Position numbers and translations under genes: made by a program. DNA of 64,000 nt, taken from NCBI GenBank assembly GCA_003255065.1, contig QAOA01005000.1, positions 485,754 to 549,753 of the forward strand. The letters run 5' to 3'. Shown one piece after another: positions 11,556 through 23,695 of this stretch; within the stretch, counting starts at the first letter, position 1, and each line of letters begins with the position of its first letter. The notes beneath the pieces were generated by a model. The model was not told where the DNA came from. It worked only from the letters and a program-made list of their open reading frames with translations, and did no database searches. The stretch comes from Cercis canadensis. Its lineage: Eukaryota > Streptophyta > Magnoliopsida > Fabales > Fabaceae.

Positions 11556-11865
11556 CAGTTGCGAGGAGCTGGCCAGCTATCGCATTATCTTCTTCGAGAA
11601 AGCTCCATTTCCCACGGAGAAGCAGATTCTTCTCCGCTAAAGAGAGAAATCTGAATTGAAAGCTGAGCTAGAATACAACTACTCAAATGTTCTTCTGCTC
11701 TGTTTTCGCGGGGGAATTCGAGGGATAAGATAGAAAAGGCATATGACAAGTTTGTGCGTGAATCTAATATCCAAAAGCCTATAGAAAATGGAAGCAATCA
11801 AAAGTGTTTGATTTGATTAGATTCACACACAAACCTGCCAAATGCCTCTCCTCTTTAGACTTGAG
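11556..11865 (-). ncRNA. MIR403: probable first exon of the miR403 primary transcript
   Basis: Starts about 30 bp below the TATA box at 11895-11901. It ends at AACTG followed by GTAAGTTTTCC, a strong 5' splice site (donor GT at 11555-11554). The hairpin lies near the 5' end of this exon. The transcription start is estimated, not seen. Confidence 0.55.
11738..11846 (-). ncRNA. MIR403: microRNA403 precursor hairpin
   Basis: The minus strand carries the miR403 sequence at 11767-11747: it begins TTAGATTCACGC and ends AAACTTG, differing from the commonly listed form (as I recall it) by one base near the 3' end. It sits on the 3' arm, as in known MIR403 genes. The 5' arm (about 11837-11817, starting CAGGTTTGTG) pairs with all 21 positions, with only two G:U wobbles. 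The stem extends outward through GGCAT paired with ATGCC (11846-11842 and 11742-11738), and the loop is about 45 nt. miR403 is known to repress AGO2 mRNA, linking RNA-silencing pathways. Position beside the UPB1-like and WRKY23-like genes matches Arabidopsis MIR403 (At2g47275). Confidence 0.93.
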
Positions 11866-11894
11866 ATTTGAGAGTTCACTCTTTACTGGTCTCC

Positions 11895-11901
11895 ATATAT
11901 A
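11895..11901 (-). promoter_or_regulatory. TATA box of MIR403
   Basis: On the minus strand the sequence reads GGGCTATATATGGAG, a TATA element about 50 bp upstream of the hairpin base. MIR genes are Pol II transcribed and often have such a TATA box close to the stem-loop. Confidence 0.7.
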
Positions 11902-11902
11902 G

Positions 11903-14900
11903 CCCAACGCCAACGGTAAGGTAACAAGGCACAGGATGAGATAGATAAATAAGGTAGATAGATAGAGATAGGAAGGGAGTCAGGGACAACATGAAATGAA
12001 ATTGTTGGTAAACATTAAGGCAGACTTAAGAAATTATATTAAATTAGAAGAGTTACAGTGTGGCGCTGCTGTAAAGCGTCTGATGGATTTGCCCAAATGT
12101 GTGGCCGCCATGTGGAGGTAATATATAGAGTCAGAGTGAGTCATAACTCATAAGCATATTAAGAGAGGATAGAATGGCCGTTCGATCGCCGGCCTTTTAA
12201 CGGTGGGCTATTTTTATGGCGGCATCTTCTTCCGCCTAAGAGCAGCAAAGAACGATACTCACGTGACGTCACGGGCCACTCAGATGATGGATTGCAAATG
12301 CGATTCTAATTTCTAAGACCATTTCCACTATTGTGAAAATTTGGTCGGCGGGTCCATCGAAAATACATGTTTCCTTTTGCACCCAAATTTGAAAAAGTAG
12401 TATATCTAAGTCACAAATCACAATAAAGGTAGAGTGCTTTTCAAGTTTGAGCAACCCTTTTTAAGCTCAAGGGAAAGGAAGAATTATCAAAAAAGAAGGA
12501 TAAAGAAAAAAATTTCAAAAATAAAAATCAATAAATCATTACTGTGTGTTTTTGGTGGTTAATTTTTTATTTTTAATAATTCTCCTAAAAGAAAATCAGA
12601 GAAAAATGAAATTGGGAGTCAGGAGATGAAAATAATTATTTTGGAATTAATCAATATATTCTTTAAAATATTTAATTGTTTAATTTAGTACATAATTATT
12701 ATATTCAGTTATTACAAATTAAATAGAACAATCACATGTTTTGTTATTTCATTGTGCAACAAATTGCAAAGAAATTAATTCCAACTTATAACATCACAAA
12801 CTCATTCTCTCAATAAAATTTATGGCCTAAATAAAATGGAAAAAGACAGTGAGAAAAAATGTATATTGTACATTGCTAAGGAATGATATTTGGCTATGAA
12901 AAGTAAACCAATTTATTGCCACAGATAATATCTTTTTTTTCTAATGGCTACAGAAACAGATAACATCCTCGGATAAAGAAAATAATCGTCGACACTGTTT
13001 TCAGCCCAGTTAGTTGGTGTTACTAGGATTGTTCCCAAGTTTGGGCTTAAGATACGATATTGGGCTATGTGGGCTAACCTTTTGAAACCTACATCGCACC
13101 CGTAAAGAAGAAAACGAAATAAACAGCCCAAGCAAGGCTGATGTTGTTTTGAAACTGTGATTAATTTATGGCACTATATTGTTTGACAAGCAAATCAGCA
13201 GCGTGTGTGAGCGTAAAAAAATGATTAACGCATGAAAGTGCAAAAAGATGTTTGAGGGGAAAACAGCTCAACCATTGAGCCTAAAGCTAGACAATCTTCG
13301 AATAAACGAGAACGACCATTTGGTAAAAGCCATTATTTCGTAACTAAATAATGGCAAACACTCTGGCATCTACTAGAATGATGGTATTTCTAAAAAATAG
13401 CATGATGATGATGACATATAAATAAGAAAAATCATTATCTGCATGTGACCACGTAGGCATGCACATGAACAGTTGGATAACCGAAATTGGCTTTACTCTG
13501 CCACGTAGGTGACCGCCATTATCCACTTGACCCTCTTCCTTGTAAAGTGCACTACCAAATTACTATACAACAAAACCCACCAATTGAGGATAATTTAAAT
13601 GACTAACAACCAATGAAGAACCTTAATAAGCTATTAAGCAACATGATTTTTAGTGTTTCTGAGCACATGGAGAACATGACTCACTCCCTTGGTTCGTAGA
13701 ATTTGAAGCGAGCTTGTGTTGGGTGTGCAGGACTCTGATGGGCCACTAGGTCCACAACTAATAATTAGGGCTTGATATCTTGGTTTTATTTTTCTGAACC
13801 ACGTGGCAGTGGCCCATTAGGGCAGCTTGTGCTATAAAAATACCCATTAATTAAACAATTGAAAGATTATTCTCACACAAAAATTACTGGCCAAAGAAAA
13901 AAAGGAAACAGCGAGGACGAAAGAGTTAACCAAGCAACTGATGAGTAATGCTTATTGTCATTCTATATGGGTGGAGGAGAAGGTCGAGGAACAATTAAAA
14001 CAAGGAAATTAATTCGTGAGAATTGATTTAGTTGGTGAACCAATATGTACATGTGTGCAATATACGTGCAATGAAAATTGAAAAGTGAGGCATAAACAGC
14101 AGATGGGCCAATCAATAATGCAGACCTTGTATTAGGGTTGGGTTTCATACACATGTGCCTCAGCCGTTTAGCAAAGGTTATAACTTATAATTAACAAAGA
14201 CAGGATGACCAACAGAAATGACACCCTAGCTAGCCTCTCCTACCTACAAGCACGTTCATTTCATTCGTCACAAAATGAAGGTAATTACTAATTACGATGA
14301 CAAGTTTGGTCGCCATTATTGTCCATCTTCTGTACTTGTGAAGGCACGAGATCTCAAGGTGTTGGTTTTGCCACGCTTGCTTATCTAAAATCTAAACCCT
14401 TTGGATACATGTATAGATGTGCTTCGAGGGATATTGGCCAGGCCAATAAGATCCTTTTCCGTATTCTTGACACTTACTAAAAGTGCATGTGCATGCACGT
14501 TCTTCATCAACTATAGCTATTGGAAAAGAAAAAAGCTATATATATACACATCAATATATGAAGATTTTAGCCAAAAAAAATAATTTGAAGCTAGATATGA
14601 ATTTGATTAGTTTCTTCATTAGCACAATTTGTCTTCTTAATTTTCAAGGAATAAAATAGATAGCCAGAATTCTGATGTAAATTCATTGAAAATTAAAAAA
14701 GAAAAGAGAGCAATGCTATATTTTTGTTGCTTGCCCTTGAAACAAGTAAAAGAAAAGATTCTGGTGCATCCTATAATTTCAAAACCGCAGATGAGCCGTA
14801 ATATTATAGTATCAGTGACAAAGATAAGATGCATGCATCTTTGTCTGAAAGAGATTGTCCGGGTGTCAGGCCATCGAGGTATGAAGCAGACACGTAAGAA

Positions 14901-15533
14901 GAAGAATATTAGATGGTTCTTTTCTGAGAAATGAAAGGGGGAAATGTGGTTCATGAATGTCAGGAGAAAACCTACGTGATCCCAACATTAGGATCTAAAT
15001 TGTCCACTTTTTGTTTACATAGCTATTAACAAGTAATAATCTGCGGGTACTTAATTTTTGTTAGAGTTCCATAGCTAGGTTTCCTGCCAAGAAACATGGG
15101 CTAACTACCAAGAACCCTAAGTTTTATATATGCGAATTGCCATGTTTATTGAGCTGGAAGGACCCCAATTAACATTGTAAATTCATTGAATTTAGAAAGT
15201 GGGGGAGGAATAATCCAGGGTGGTTTTATTAGATGGAGGGTGAGTGTGATGAAAGGTGGTGGTGGTTTAGAGGAGGGGTTGGGTTGGGGGTGCTGTATAG
15301 AAAAATCATGTGGATGCATGTGCATTGAGTTGGAGAACATGCCCAAAGCAACAAGCAACACACTCGGGTACACTTGTCTCTTTCCTATTCATTTATCCCA
15401 TTCCCTTGGAGGAAGAGGCATCCTTCTTTGAAATTGTCCTGTGGTCCCTACCTTCTAATCCTTTTAAATAAATCTGTATTATCCTTAATGCCTCCCAGCC
15501 CAGGTCCCAGCTGATATATATATACACACACAC
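11903..15533. other. spacer between MIR403 and UPB1-like gene
   Basis: No gene found. The divergent arrangement means this 3.6 kb holds the promoters of both MIR403 (-) and the bHLH gene (+). A promoter-like patch at 13796-13845 has a CCACGTGG G-box and CTATAAAAATA, but only a 23-codon ORF follows, so I do not call a gene. Confidence 0.5.
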
Positions 15534-15543
15534 TATATATAAA
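15534..15543 (+). promoter_or_regulatory. TATA box of UPB1-like gene
   Basis: TATATATAAA follows a short (TA)n(CA)n run and lies about 105 bp before the ATG at 15648. Confidence 0.65.
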
Positions 15544-15647
15544 TGCACTCATTGTGTGTCATTTATGCCATAGCCTCTTGTGTCACAAACAAGAGCTTCT
15601 TTTGAAAAGTGAAAGGTTATTAGACGGTGAAAAACTTCTGTTGAATT

Positions 15648-16052
15648 ATGGGAGTTTCTTCAGAACCTTTCCTTGTTTCCCTTTCTTTGAAAGATGTAGT
15701 TGGGGGAACTGAAGAAAACAAAAACTCATATGGATCTTTGTGGAGCAAAGTGTTGGCAGCCCAAGCCAAGAAGCAGAAGGTCATGTCCAAGAAAAGCGCC
15801 AAAGTCAGGAGGCCACGGAGAATTTTAATGAAGAGGAGAGCACGCTTGGTAGAAGGTTCTAGAAGAAGAAGAAGAAGAAGCAATGGAATTGAGAGAAGGG
15901 TGAGAACACTGAAGAGGCTTTTACCCAACAGCGAGTCCAAGGGGTTGGATGGGCTGTTCAGAGAGACAGCTGATTACATTTTGTCATTACAAATGAGAGT
16001 GAGAGTGATGCAGATTATGGTTAAGGTATTGACAGGCTCTGATGATGAGTGA
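15648..16052 (+). CDS. UPB1: UPBEAT1-like atypical bHLH transcription factor
   Basis: Intronless, 134 aa, starting MGVSSEPF. The helix-loop-helix part (from about residue 75: RRVRTLKRLLPN, GLDGLFRETADYILSLQMRV, VMQIMVKVLTG) matches Arabidopsis UPBEAT1 almost motif for motif. UPB1 is a nuclear factor that represses peroxidase genes and so sets the root transition from division to elongation through reactive oxygen balance. The segment before the HLH is strongly basic (repeated RR/KK, including a run of Arg at about residues 72-77). The N-terminal part is somewhat longer than in the roughly 100-aa Arabidopsis protein. Its neighbour WRKY23 is also its neighbour in Arabidopsis. Confidence 0.88.
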   Translation: MGVSSEPFLVSLSLKDVVGGTEENKNSYGSLWSKVLAAQAKKQKVMSKKSAKVRRPRRILMKRRARLVEGSRRRRRRSNGIERRVRTLKRLLPNSESKGLDGLFRETADYILSLQMRVRVMQIMVKVLTGSDDE

Positions 16053-16691
16053 TTTGATTCATTTGTAAATTGAGCAATTAGGTTTTGTTAATGTTTGGTT
16101 CCCCTTGTGCTTAATTTACATGATATATAGTTGTAGACGCCTGTTTTGGTTGTCTTTGTGCTTAATCAGATTTAGAACAGCTTTGGTGATCATTTTCATT
16201 ATGTCAAAAAGATGAACCAGCTGCTTGTACTGGTAATTAATTTATTACAATTCTTTTTGTTATTTTTATATATATTGCTCAATCTCTTATATGAATTGTA
16301 TTGGCCAATCTCTCAGTTTTAGTTACGTTTCTACTTATCATAATTTATTGTAATTAGCTTGTAATCTTTATGATATCATCCATGAAGTACAGGATGGTGA
16401 GAGAGGAAAATGATCACGTCCTGTCCATTATAAATTTGATGAGATGAACTGGCAAAATCTCCTTGCACCATGTCAAAACCAAAGTTCTCATTATTTTTGC
16501 ATTCTCAAAGTCGAGAGCATTTTCAGTACAACCGTAATATTGAGTTTTCACTTTTCAATACTACTACCATTTAGTGTACAATTTACTCATCTCAGTCCTC
16601 TATCTTCTCTTTTTATTCATATAGCAAATTTTAAATGACAATAACTAAGTCGAAAGCTAAACATTGCATTGGTTAGATTTTTCCATGCATG

Positions 16692-16831
16692 GGTAAGACT
16701 ATGCTACATTGTTTTAGTTTTACACTGTATCATATTGATATAGTTTACATAATTTACATTTTATTGAATTAGTGTTATATTGAAAAAAATATAAAGTTAG
16801 TTTTGTCTCAAGAATGTAACATAGTCTTGTC
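16692..16831. mobile_element. small MITE candidate with 18-19 bp inverted ends
   Basis: The left end GTAAGACTATGCTACATT and the right end AATGTAACATAGTCTTGTC are inverted repeats with about two mismatches. The total is 140 bp, AT-rich and non-coding. I could not define a target-site duplication. Confidence 0.55.
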
Positions 16832-17562
16832 AATATCCATATACACTGTCCTAGTGTTTAAGATTCACAGTTTCTCACGCTGACTCATAAAAATAAAATA
16901 AAAAAAGGGATTCTCACACCCGAAGTGATCATACTAAAATGAAAGGTTAAAAAATATAATAAAATTTATGCGTAAAAGTATTAAACGTATTTTAATTAGA
17001 GATTTATTACATAATTTCAGGGCAAATAGAATTAGTGGAACACGGTGAAGTCACCTTTCCCGTACATCCCAATCTCTTGCCACATATATGTTAGTTACTA
17101 CAACGAACACATTATATCTAGGTGCCAGATGAAAATCAAAACATGAGAATTAACCAAGGAAAAGAAAACCACATTTAATTTTAACACACTGAATCCTTGT
17201 TATAAATCAACTTTCCCCATATTCCAAAAATGTAGGGAAACAAACAGAATAGTAGATAGAACTGAAATACTTGGTATATTCATTCTCTTTTGTTTCGTTT
17301 TAGTTAAGTCATTGCAAAAATTGCTTGATAGCCATAATGCAGCAAAAGCCCATGCAGTGAACCTGGCATCCAAGTTTGGCAGTTTGTATTAGCCCTTTTT
17401 GAATATTTTAATTTCAATGGTTTCTTCTTTTTCTTTTCAGTTTTCCAGAACAGAATTTGAAGTTTGAATTGGAAGAGAAACACCTCCAGGTTAAGGGTTT
17501 TTACAAACTTTTTTTTTGTGGTATTAAAAATTTTGGACACGGATGAAATATTATAGGTGTTT

Positions 17563-17883
17563 GCTAAGTTATACCCCTTTTTAGAGGGGTTTTTGGTGGG
17601 ATTCACTTAGTAATTTTTGTGTCACTACAAATATATCAAAAAATTAAGTCACTCAGTATGTGATAAAATACACAGTTATTTATAAAATGTAAGAATAGTA
17701 CAATATAAAAAACGTGTCAAACAAAAATTTCATAAGGAATTATATATTTTAGCACATATTAAGTGACTTAATTTTTTAAAATTTTTACAATGACATCAAA
17801 TTCAACCTCTGAGTCCCACCAAAAACCTCAAATTAGAGAAGTAGATAGTGCTACATCTCCCTCTTAAAAGGGTGTAACTTAGC
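17563..17883. mobile_element. 321-bp foldback element
   Basis: Starts GCTAAGTTATACCCC and ends GGGTGTAACTTAGC. Three further pairs of inverted blocks lie in order inward: the AGAGGGG/CCCTCTT pair, GGTTTTTGGTGGGA facing TCCCACCAAAAACC, and AAAAAATTAAGTCACT facing AGTGACTTAATTTTTT. Each arm is therefore over 100 bp, the right one carrying about 30 extra bases. No target-site duplication is clear. Confidence 0.7.
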
Positions 17884-19730
17884 GATGGATTACATAAGGA
17901 GGATCAAATTTTCTACAAGGTGTTAACTATTTTTTTAAGTTCAAAGGCCCAAAAGCCCCAATTGAAGTTTGGGCTATATCTGCGGCCCAAAATGCCGATG
18001 GTGAACTGGATCTTACTAGCGGCTCATAATTAGATATTCAATACTCTCTTTTCTTTTAAACTTATTTTCTGGGCTAGGGTAAATTACCTAAGAATCCAGG
18101 CAAAGCCCAATTTAGTTGATTTGGGCCAATGACAATGCCTATTTATGATCTGGATCATGCATCTGAATGGGCTAAGCATTGTCCAACTGGGCTTAGTTAC
18201 CATCAAAAGTCAGACCTGCAGCTCTTTCATAACCAGAAGTATATATAAATCTCAATGTTCTATCTATTTTTCGTTTTATTTTCAATCCGCTTATTAAAAA
18301 TTAATTAAAATCTTGATATTGTAGGACTGAAATGATAATCCTGTGTTCTTCAACGATAGAATTAAGAAAGTGAAGTTGGAGCAAAAAGCAGACATTGAGC
18401 TAAATAAAGGTGTAGTTGAGATCAGATTATCTAGTTAAGATTTCGATTCTAAAAGCATCTAGCATTTCTGGTAAGAAATGGTAGGTCCAGAGCTCCCACT
18501 TAAAAGTGCTTCTTCCAAAACGGACAAATTTTAAAATTATTACTAACAAAAACAAATATTATATTATATATAATATTATTTTTAAGAGATAACTGTTAGT
18601 CAGGTGAATGAAACTAAATCTAGGCTAAACATGGGTGTTGACAATATCCCATTATCACTCTCTCATGATCGATGTCAGTATTAATTGTCTAATCTTTTAT
18701 CTTTGTAAAGGCCACTGATTTGGAACATTTCCAACGCTATTTTTCATCTCTAGTGGGACACAAGCATTATGATACCTTTAATCCCCAATAGTAAGTCAAA
18801 CCAATCAAATAGCTAAAATATAAGTTTTCAACTTTAATCACAAAATGAAATGACATGCCAGTTCATGCAAGATAATGATGTGGTGGTATAAAAATTGCAC
18901 ATGATTTCTAATCTGTGAATCAGATGCTGGTGTAGGAAGGAACGAAAGGACAATAGGATTAGCAAATTGTGCTGAAACATTTCCAGTCTAAGTTACCAAG
19001 GTGTCGGCAGTCAGCAACCAAAGTACATACACATGTCATGACTCTGCACCGCCATACCATACATATAGCTTATGAAAGAAATTCCTAGTCATCCCCTCAT
19101 GCTTTACCAAGTTATGGGCTGCTCCTCTTTTATCATTTTTTTATGCAATCTACTGCTTTTCCCATGTATACCTTCTTCTGGCAAATCTGAATGCTAAATA
19201 TATTCGATTACAAGGACACCACTTCAAGTTCTCCTCTTTATTTTTCCCAATTTTGTTTTGTTTTTTTTCAAAAAAGAAAGCTATCCTATTCAGTAAGGTT
19301 AGCTAGTTGGGTTATTTTATTTTATAACTTGTGTCTGGGATGCATTGTGCATACAATAATTTTTGCCCTCCCTGAGGGGGAAGAAGACAGTGAAGGATAA
19401 TGGTGGGGCTGCGTTTATTGGATTCCATATATAAGGAATACATTATTACATTTACAAGCGTATATAAAATTTGTAGATCTGTGTCTCTTTCTTTTTGACT
19501 CCCACCCAGGAGTCACCTTCGGAGAAATATATTATAGATTGATATCTTGGTTGGGGTATGTGGGTTGAACACACACTAATGACCAAACTCAAATGGTTTT
19601 TATTTTTGACTTGCCCATGTCCATATGCAGCGCTCTCACTTCAACTTTTTTCGGATTTGAAGATTCAAAGGCCAATTTGGATGATTCTCAGAAAAATAAA
19701 TGCAACGGGAAGTTGCTCTTCTTCTCAGTT

Positions 19731-19766
19731 ATCTCTCTCTCTCGCGCGCGCGCACACACACACACA
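19731..19766. repeat. compound microsatellite (TC)n(CG)5(CA)7
   Basis: A TC run is followed by CG repeats at 19743-19752 and CA repeats at 19753-19766. Alternating purine-pyrimidine sequence of this kind can adopt Z-DNA. Confidence 0.9.
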
Positions 19767-22700
19767 GACACTCACGAGTGGGATTAATTGATCTATACTA
19801 AAGCTTGACCTTGTAATTGCCTTAAATCATGTCAATCTTCTAGAAGGTATTCCCACAGATTGAGAGAGGAAAAGTAAGAGAATCATAAAGATTTGGTTAA
19901 TTATTTTTAATTCGGTCATGAAAAGGATAAGTTCACCACTCCAAGTGGGTCATCTGTAATCAAAAGTAACGGTTAGGTGGGGTAAGAAATCTGTATCAAA
20001 TATTCATGAATCATGAGGCTTTGAGCAATACCGCCCAACACTTCATTTTTCAGCTTATGACCCGCCAATAATGGAGGTGTTAATAACACAAACCCAAAGA
20101 AAGCTACGCCTATTATTCTATTCTCATCCCTCTTTCTTATATTGTTTTTGTAATTACCAATATGCTAATTCGTTGTCTGCTTCTGATAGGAGGGCTTGGT
20201 TACAATGATCAACTAGGCATCTAATTTTAATTTTAAAACAAAAAAAAAAAAAGTGATTAGCACTAAGATGCATTCAAATTGTTTCTTTAGTAGATAATCA
20301 AGGATTCTTCTGCAATTTCACATGCAATTAAAAATAAGAAAGGAGATATATTTTAAATTAGATCCACCTAAAAAAGAAAGATTAGGTTTCACAATATAAT
20401 GTGGGTCCGTGTGGCACGCAACTATTTCAAGGGGAGAAAAAAATAGATAAAATAAGTAAACAGGGAATTAAGGATATTAAAATATAATTGACAAATATTA
20501 AAAAATTTGACCGAGCACAAGGAGGCATAAATATCGGATAAGTAGCGTGGACTCGTGACCCTGGTCAATTCTTGGGCTCCGGGACCGGTGCTAATTGGGC
20601 TTGTAATGTAGACGGTGACGTTTCGGAACAGGACAAAACTAGTTTTTATTTTGTTTGTGTGTGTTTTTGTCCCTTCTTGAGCTCCTCAAACGTATCCCAG
20701 AAGCAACTCCAGTCCACACTCATATTATTTTAATTATTTCACAATTCAATTATTTTAGTACAATATTTATTTATGTAAAATAATTTGCTATTGTTTCTTT
20801 TTGCTACACTTCAAACAAATTGATATTGAAAATTTGGAAACATATCCCCCAAAATAAGCAAACTTCCGAATATTCCAAACCAAAACCGCGTAAAACTTTT
20901 CTTCTCCTCATGCTTGTACACTAGTTGTCGACCCAAAACAATTTGTATTAAGGATCAAACTCTTTAAATTGTGAAGTATTTAGTTTATATAAAATGAAAT
21001 TGAAATCTTAATTAATATTTGAAAACCCCCTAAAAATATGAACTTGATTGCTACACTTTGCTACCTTAGTTTAAATTTTATGAAATCAATTTCCACCGTT
21101 AAATACACACAACACCAATAGCATAATTAAGTGGGTGCATTAGAGGAATAGCACGTGTGCAATTGGAAAGGACGACGTCTCAACGGTCGCGCAAGGAGGA
21201 GACGATAGCTAGAAAAAGGTGGTGTTTTCACATATAGAGGTGTAAAATATTAAATTTTAAGAGAATTCATTATAAGATTAATTAAAAATGTATAAATTTA
21301 TTGGTACACAAATAATATTACTTGACAGCAAATAAGTTGGGGACCCATCGCCCCGAAACGGCCGGCCACCGTGTATCCCGGGTTATGCAGCTGTTATCCC
21401 CTAAGGGAGCCACCATGGATCATTCCCAATCTTAATTTTTTTTTTGGATTTTCCAACCATTTCCCATTTCCTTTTCAAGTTCTGCCAACCCAAATCTTCT
21501 TCTTTTTCACTTTTCTTTTCTTTTAAAATTGTTTAATTAAAATGCGTTGGATATATATGAATGAAAATAAGAGCAAAGGATTGAATTATTGTAGGTAAAA
21601 TTAGACAATAAATTGTGAATAAGAAAGCGATGCTTTCATAACAGCAATACTAAATAATTACATTCATATATTTTTTATTTATTTATCAAACATATAAAAT
21701 GGCAAAAAGAAAATAGTAAAAATTATTTGAATTATATACAGTAAAATATGGAAGCATCATTGGTTGTATGCATCCCAACCCAGTCCCCAACCCTGCTTGC
21801 CTAATTACTTACTACATATACACGTAACACATTTTTGGGATGGTCCTTTTTGACATATTTATTCCTTTTTTTTTTAAAAAAAAACCCTACTGTCAGTTTC
21901 AACAAGTCATGTCATACTATAGGTATATATAATTAATATATGGGGTCCCATGTTAGGAAATTGTAAAACACAGGAGCTGAAAGAAAATGGCTATTTCTAC
22001 CAAGTACAAAGAATTCAATATATGGGTGATGGAAAACAATGAAAAGATAAAACTCACTATAATACCCTCTGTCTTGTGTTTTTCTTCATATTCTTTCATT
22101 TGCAAACTTGGATGAAAATTATTGAAAGAAATCCTCCGAGTGTAGAAATTGATGTATATATCGTAAAGCTTATAATTCCAAGGCATTCAATGATATATCC
22201 GTATGGTGATTGATTATTTACTGGGAAAAGTTAAAAATGAAATAATTGAAGCATGCCTAGGTGCCATGTACTTACACGAAAGTTATGTCAGCATGAGTCT
22301 CGTGGCTCCCTGAATACCACACGTGCATGAACTTTTCCCATTGCGCTTGTCATCACAAAAAGAGCATTACGGAAAGGCTTCCCATATCTCCAACTTTGCT
22401 TCTTCAAATAACCCCTTTATTTTTTATTTTTTATTTCCTATCCCTTCTCCCTTTTAACTCTCTCTATCTTTCTCTGTATTGCTTGTGTACCAGTAGAAAC
22501 TAGGGCGTTTTAATCTGCTAGAAAAGGAAAAGAAAAAGCAAACACCGAGACGAGAGGGAAGGGAGCGTGCGTGGGATATATTCACACTTTGGTCGTGGTT
22601 CCGAATATTTACTACCTCAGATATCGTTGGTTTACCAATAAAAGCCTATTCTTTACAATGAACCAAGACAAGGTTCCAATATACCATATGGAAATGAAAT

Positions 22701-23350
22701 CCCTGAGCTTCCCATATATATATAGATATATATGCTTTATTTTGCTTCTACATCGATCAGTACTATGGGGCATAATCTCATCTGCTTATGAACCCTCGCT
22801 TTGGTATAATTCCAAGTTTTAAACCAGAAGAGAAAAAGAATCACTCCTACGTCATGGTAAATATTCTTCCCTATTAAATGATATATATATTACTTGATTT
22901 AACTTATTTACCATGAACCTTAAATGTCGATTTCGCAAAAGGATAGGGTCACCAATTTAATTATTTTGTTTTATAATATGTTCAATATTTTTTGCCACGT
23001 ATGGTGACACGCCTTTTATTTTATTTAATTGTTAAATGCTTCATGTTTGTTCTTATTCTTATGTAAGGACAAGTTGGCCGAATACTGAAAGATTATACGT
23101 GTAACGTGCTGCAAAAGTTTCGTAGAAAGTAAAAAACAAAACAAAAAGAAAAGAAAAACTGGTAATTGAAAGAGCAAAACAAAATAAAGGGTATTACATG
23201 CAAAATCGTGCACACTTCTCCTAGTTCACATGCACACGAGTGAAGACTATTACAGAGATTATAAATATTCAAATAACGCCGTTAGAATCCAAAACGTGCA
23301 GGGTGGGCGGAACCCCTTTCACATATGCTCACATCGTGAACGGATTACGC

Positions 23351-23465
23351 GGTCAAACTCTGCGTATGAAAACGTCGACCATGGCACCCGCCACCAGGCT
23401 CATGCATTGAATGCCACCGGCTACGTGTTGTCCGTACCACTGGTTGACCTACAATTGCCGGTCAA
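23351..23465 (+). promoter_or_regulatory. W-box cluster upstream of WRKY23-like gene
   Basis: GGTCAA at 23351-23356, TTGACC at 23444-23449 and GGTCAA at 23460-23465 are W-box cores in both orientations, 230-345 bp before the ATG. Such clusters are common in WRKY promoters and fit auto- or cross-regulation. Binding is inferred. Confidence 0.5.
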
Positions 23466-23695
23466 GCCTGTCTTTTGCCAAGCCTTCATTCATTATACCT
23501 ATCCCCATTCCACAGGCACAGAGATTTCACTTTCTTGTAAACCCAAAACCACATACTCTCTTTCTCTCTCTACATTTGTTTCTCTCACCTATAAACCAGA
23601 TCAACCCTACCTTTCTTTTTCCATCAGAGTGAGGCTTCACTTTCTGGGCTGAGATATGGTGGATTTGGGTATTTGAGAGAGTAAGCTACGCGTAT

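Larger units (their letters stand above)
16053..23695. other. long spacer between UPB1-like and WRKY23-like genes
   Basis: 7.6 kb without a supported gene. It contains two inverted-repeat elements (16692-16831, 17563-17883), a compound microsatellite (19731-19766), a short GC-rich island (about 21340-21415) and W-box motifs near the WRKY gene (23351-23465). Open frames here are short and show no recognisable domain. Confidence 0.55.

Noticed and set aside
13796..13990. Promoter-like G-box and TATA followed by a 23-codon ORF
   Set aside because: No coding signal, splice model or RNA family could be attached.
22311..22331. miR160-like stretch (TGGCTCCCTGAATACCAC)
   Set aside because: No complementary arm with the opposing sequence is found within 150 nt on either side, and several positions differ from miR160.
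23230..23652. 140-codon open frame before the WRKY gene
   Set aside because: No domain, low-complexity end, and it overlaps the promoter with W-boxes. Probably chance.
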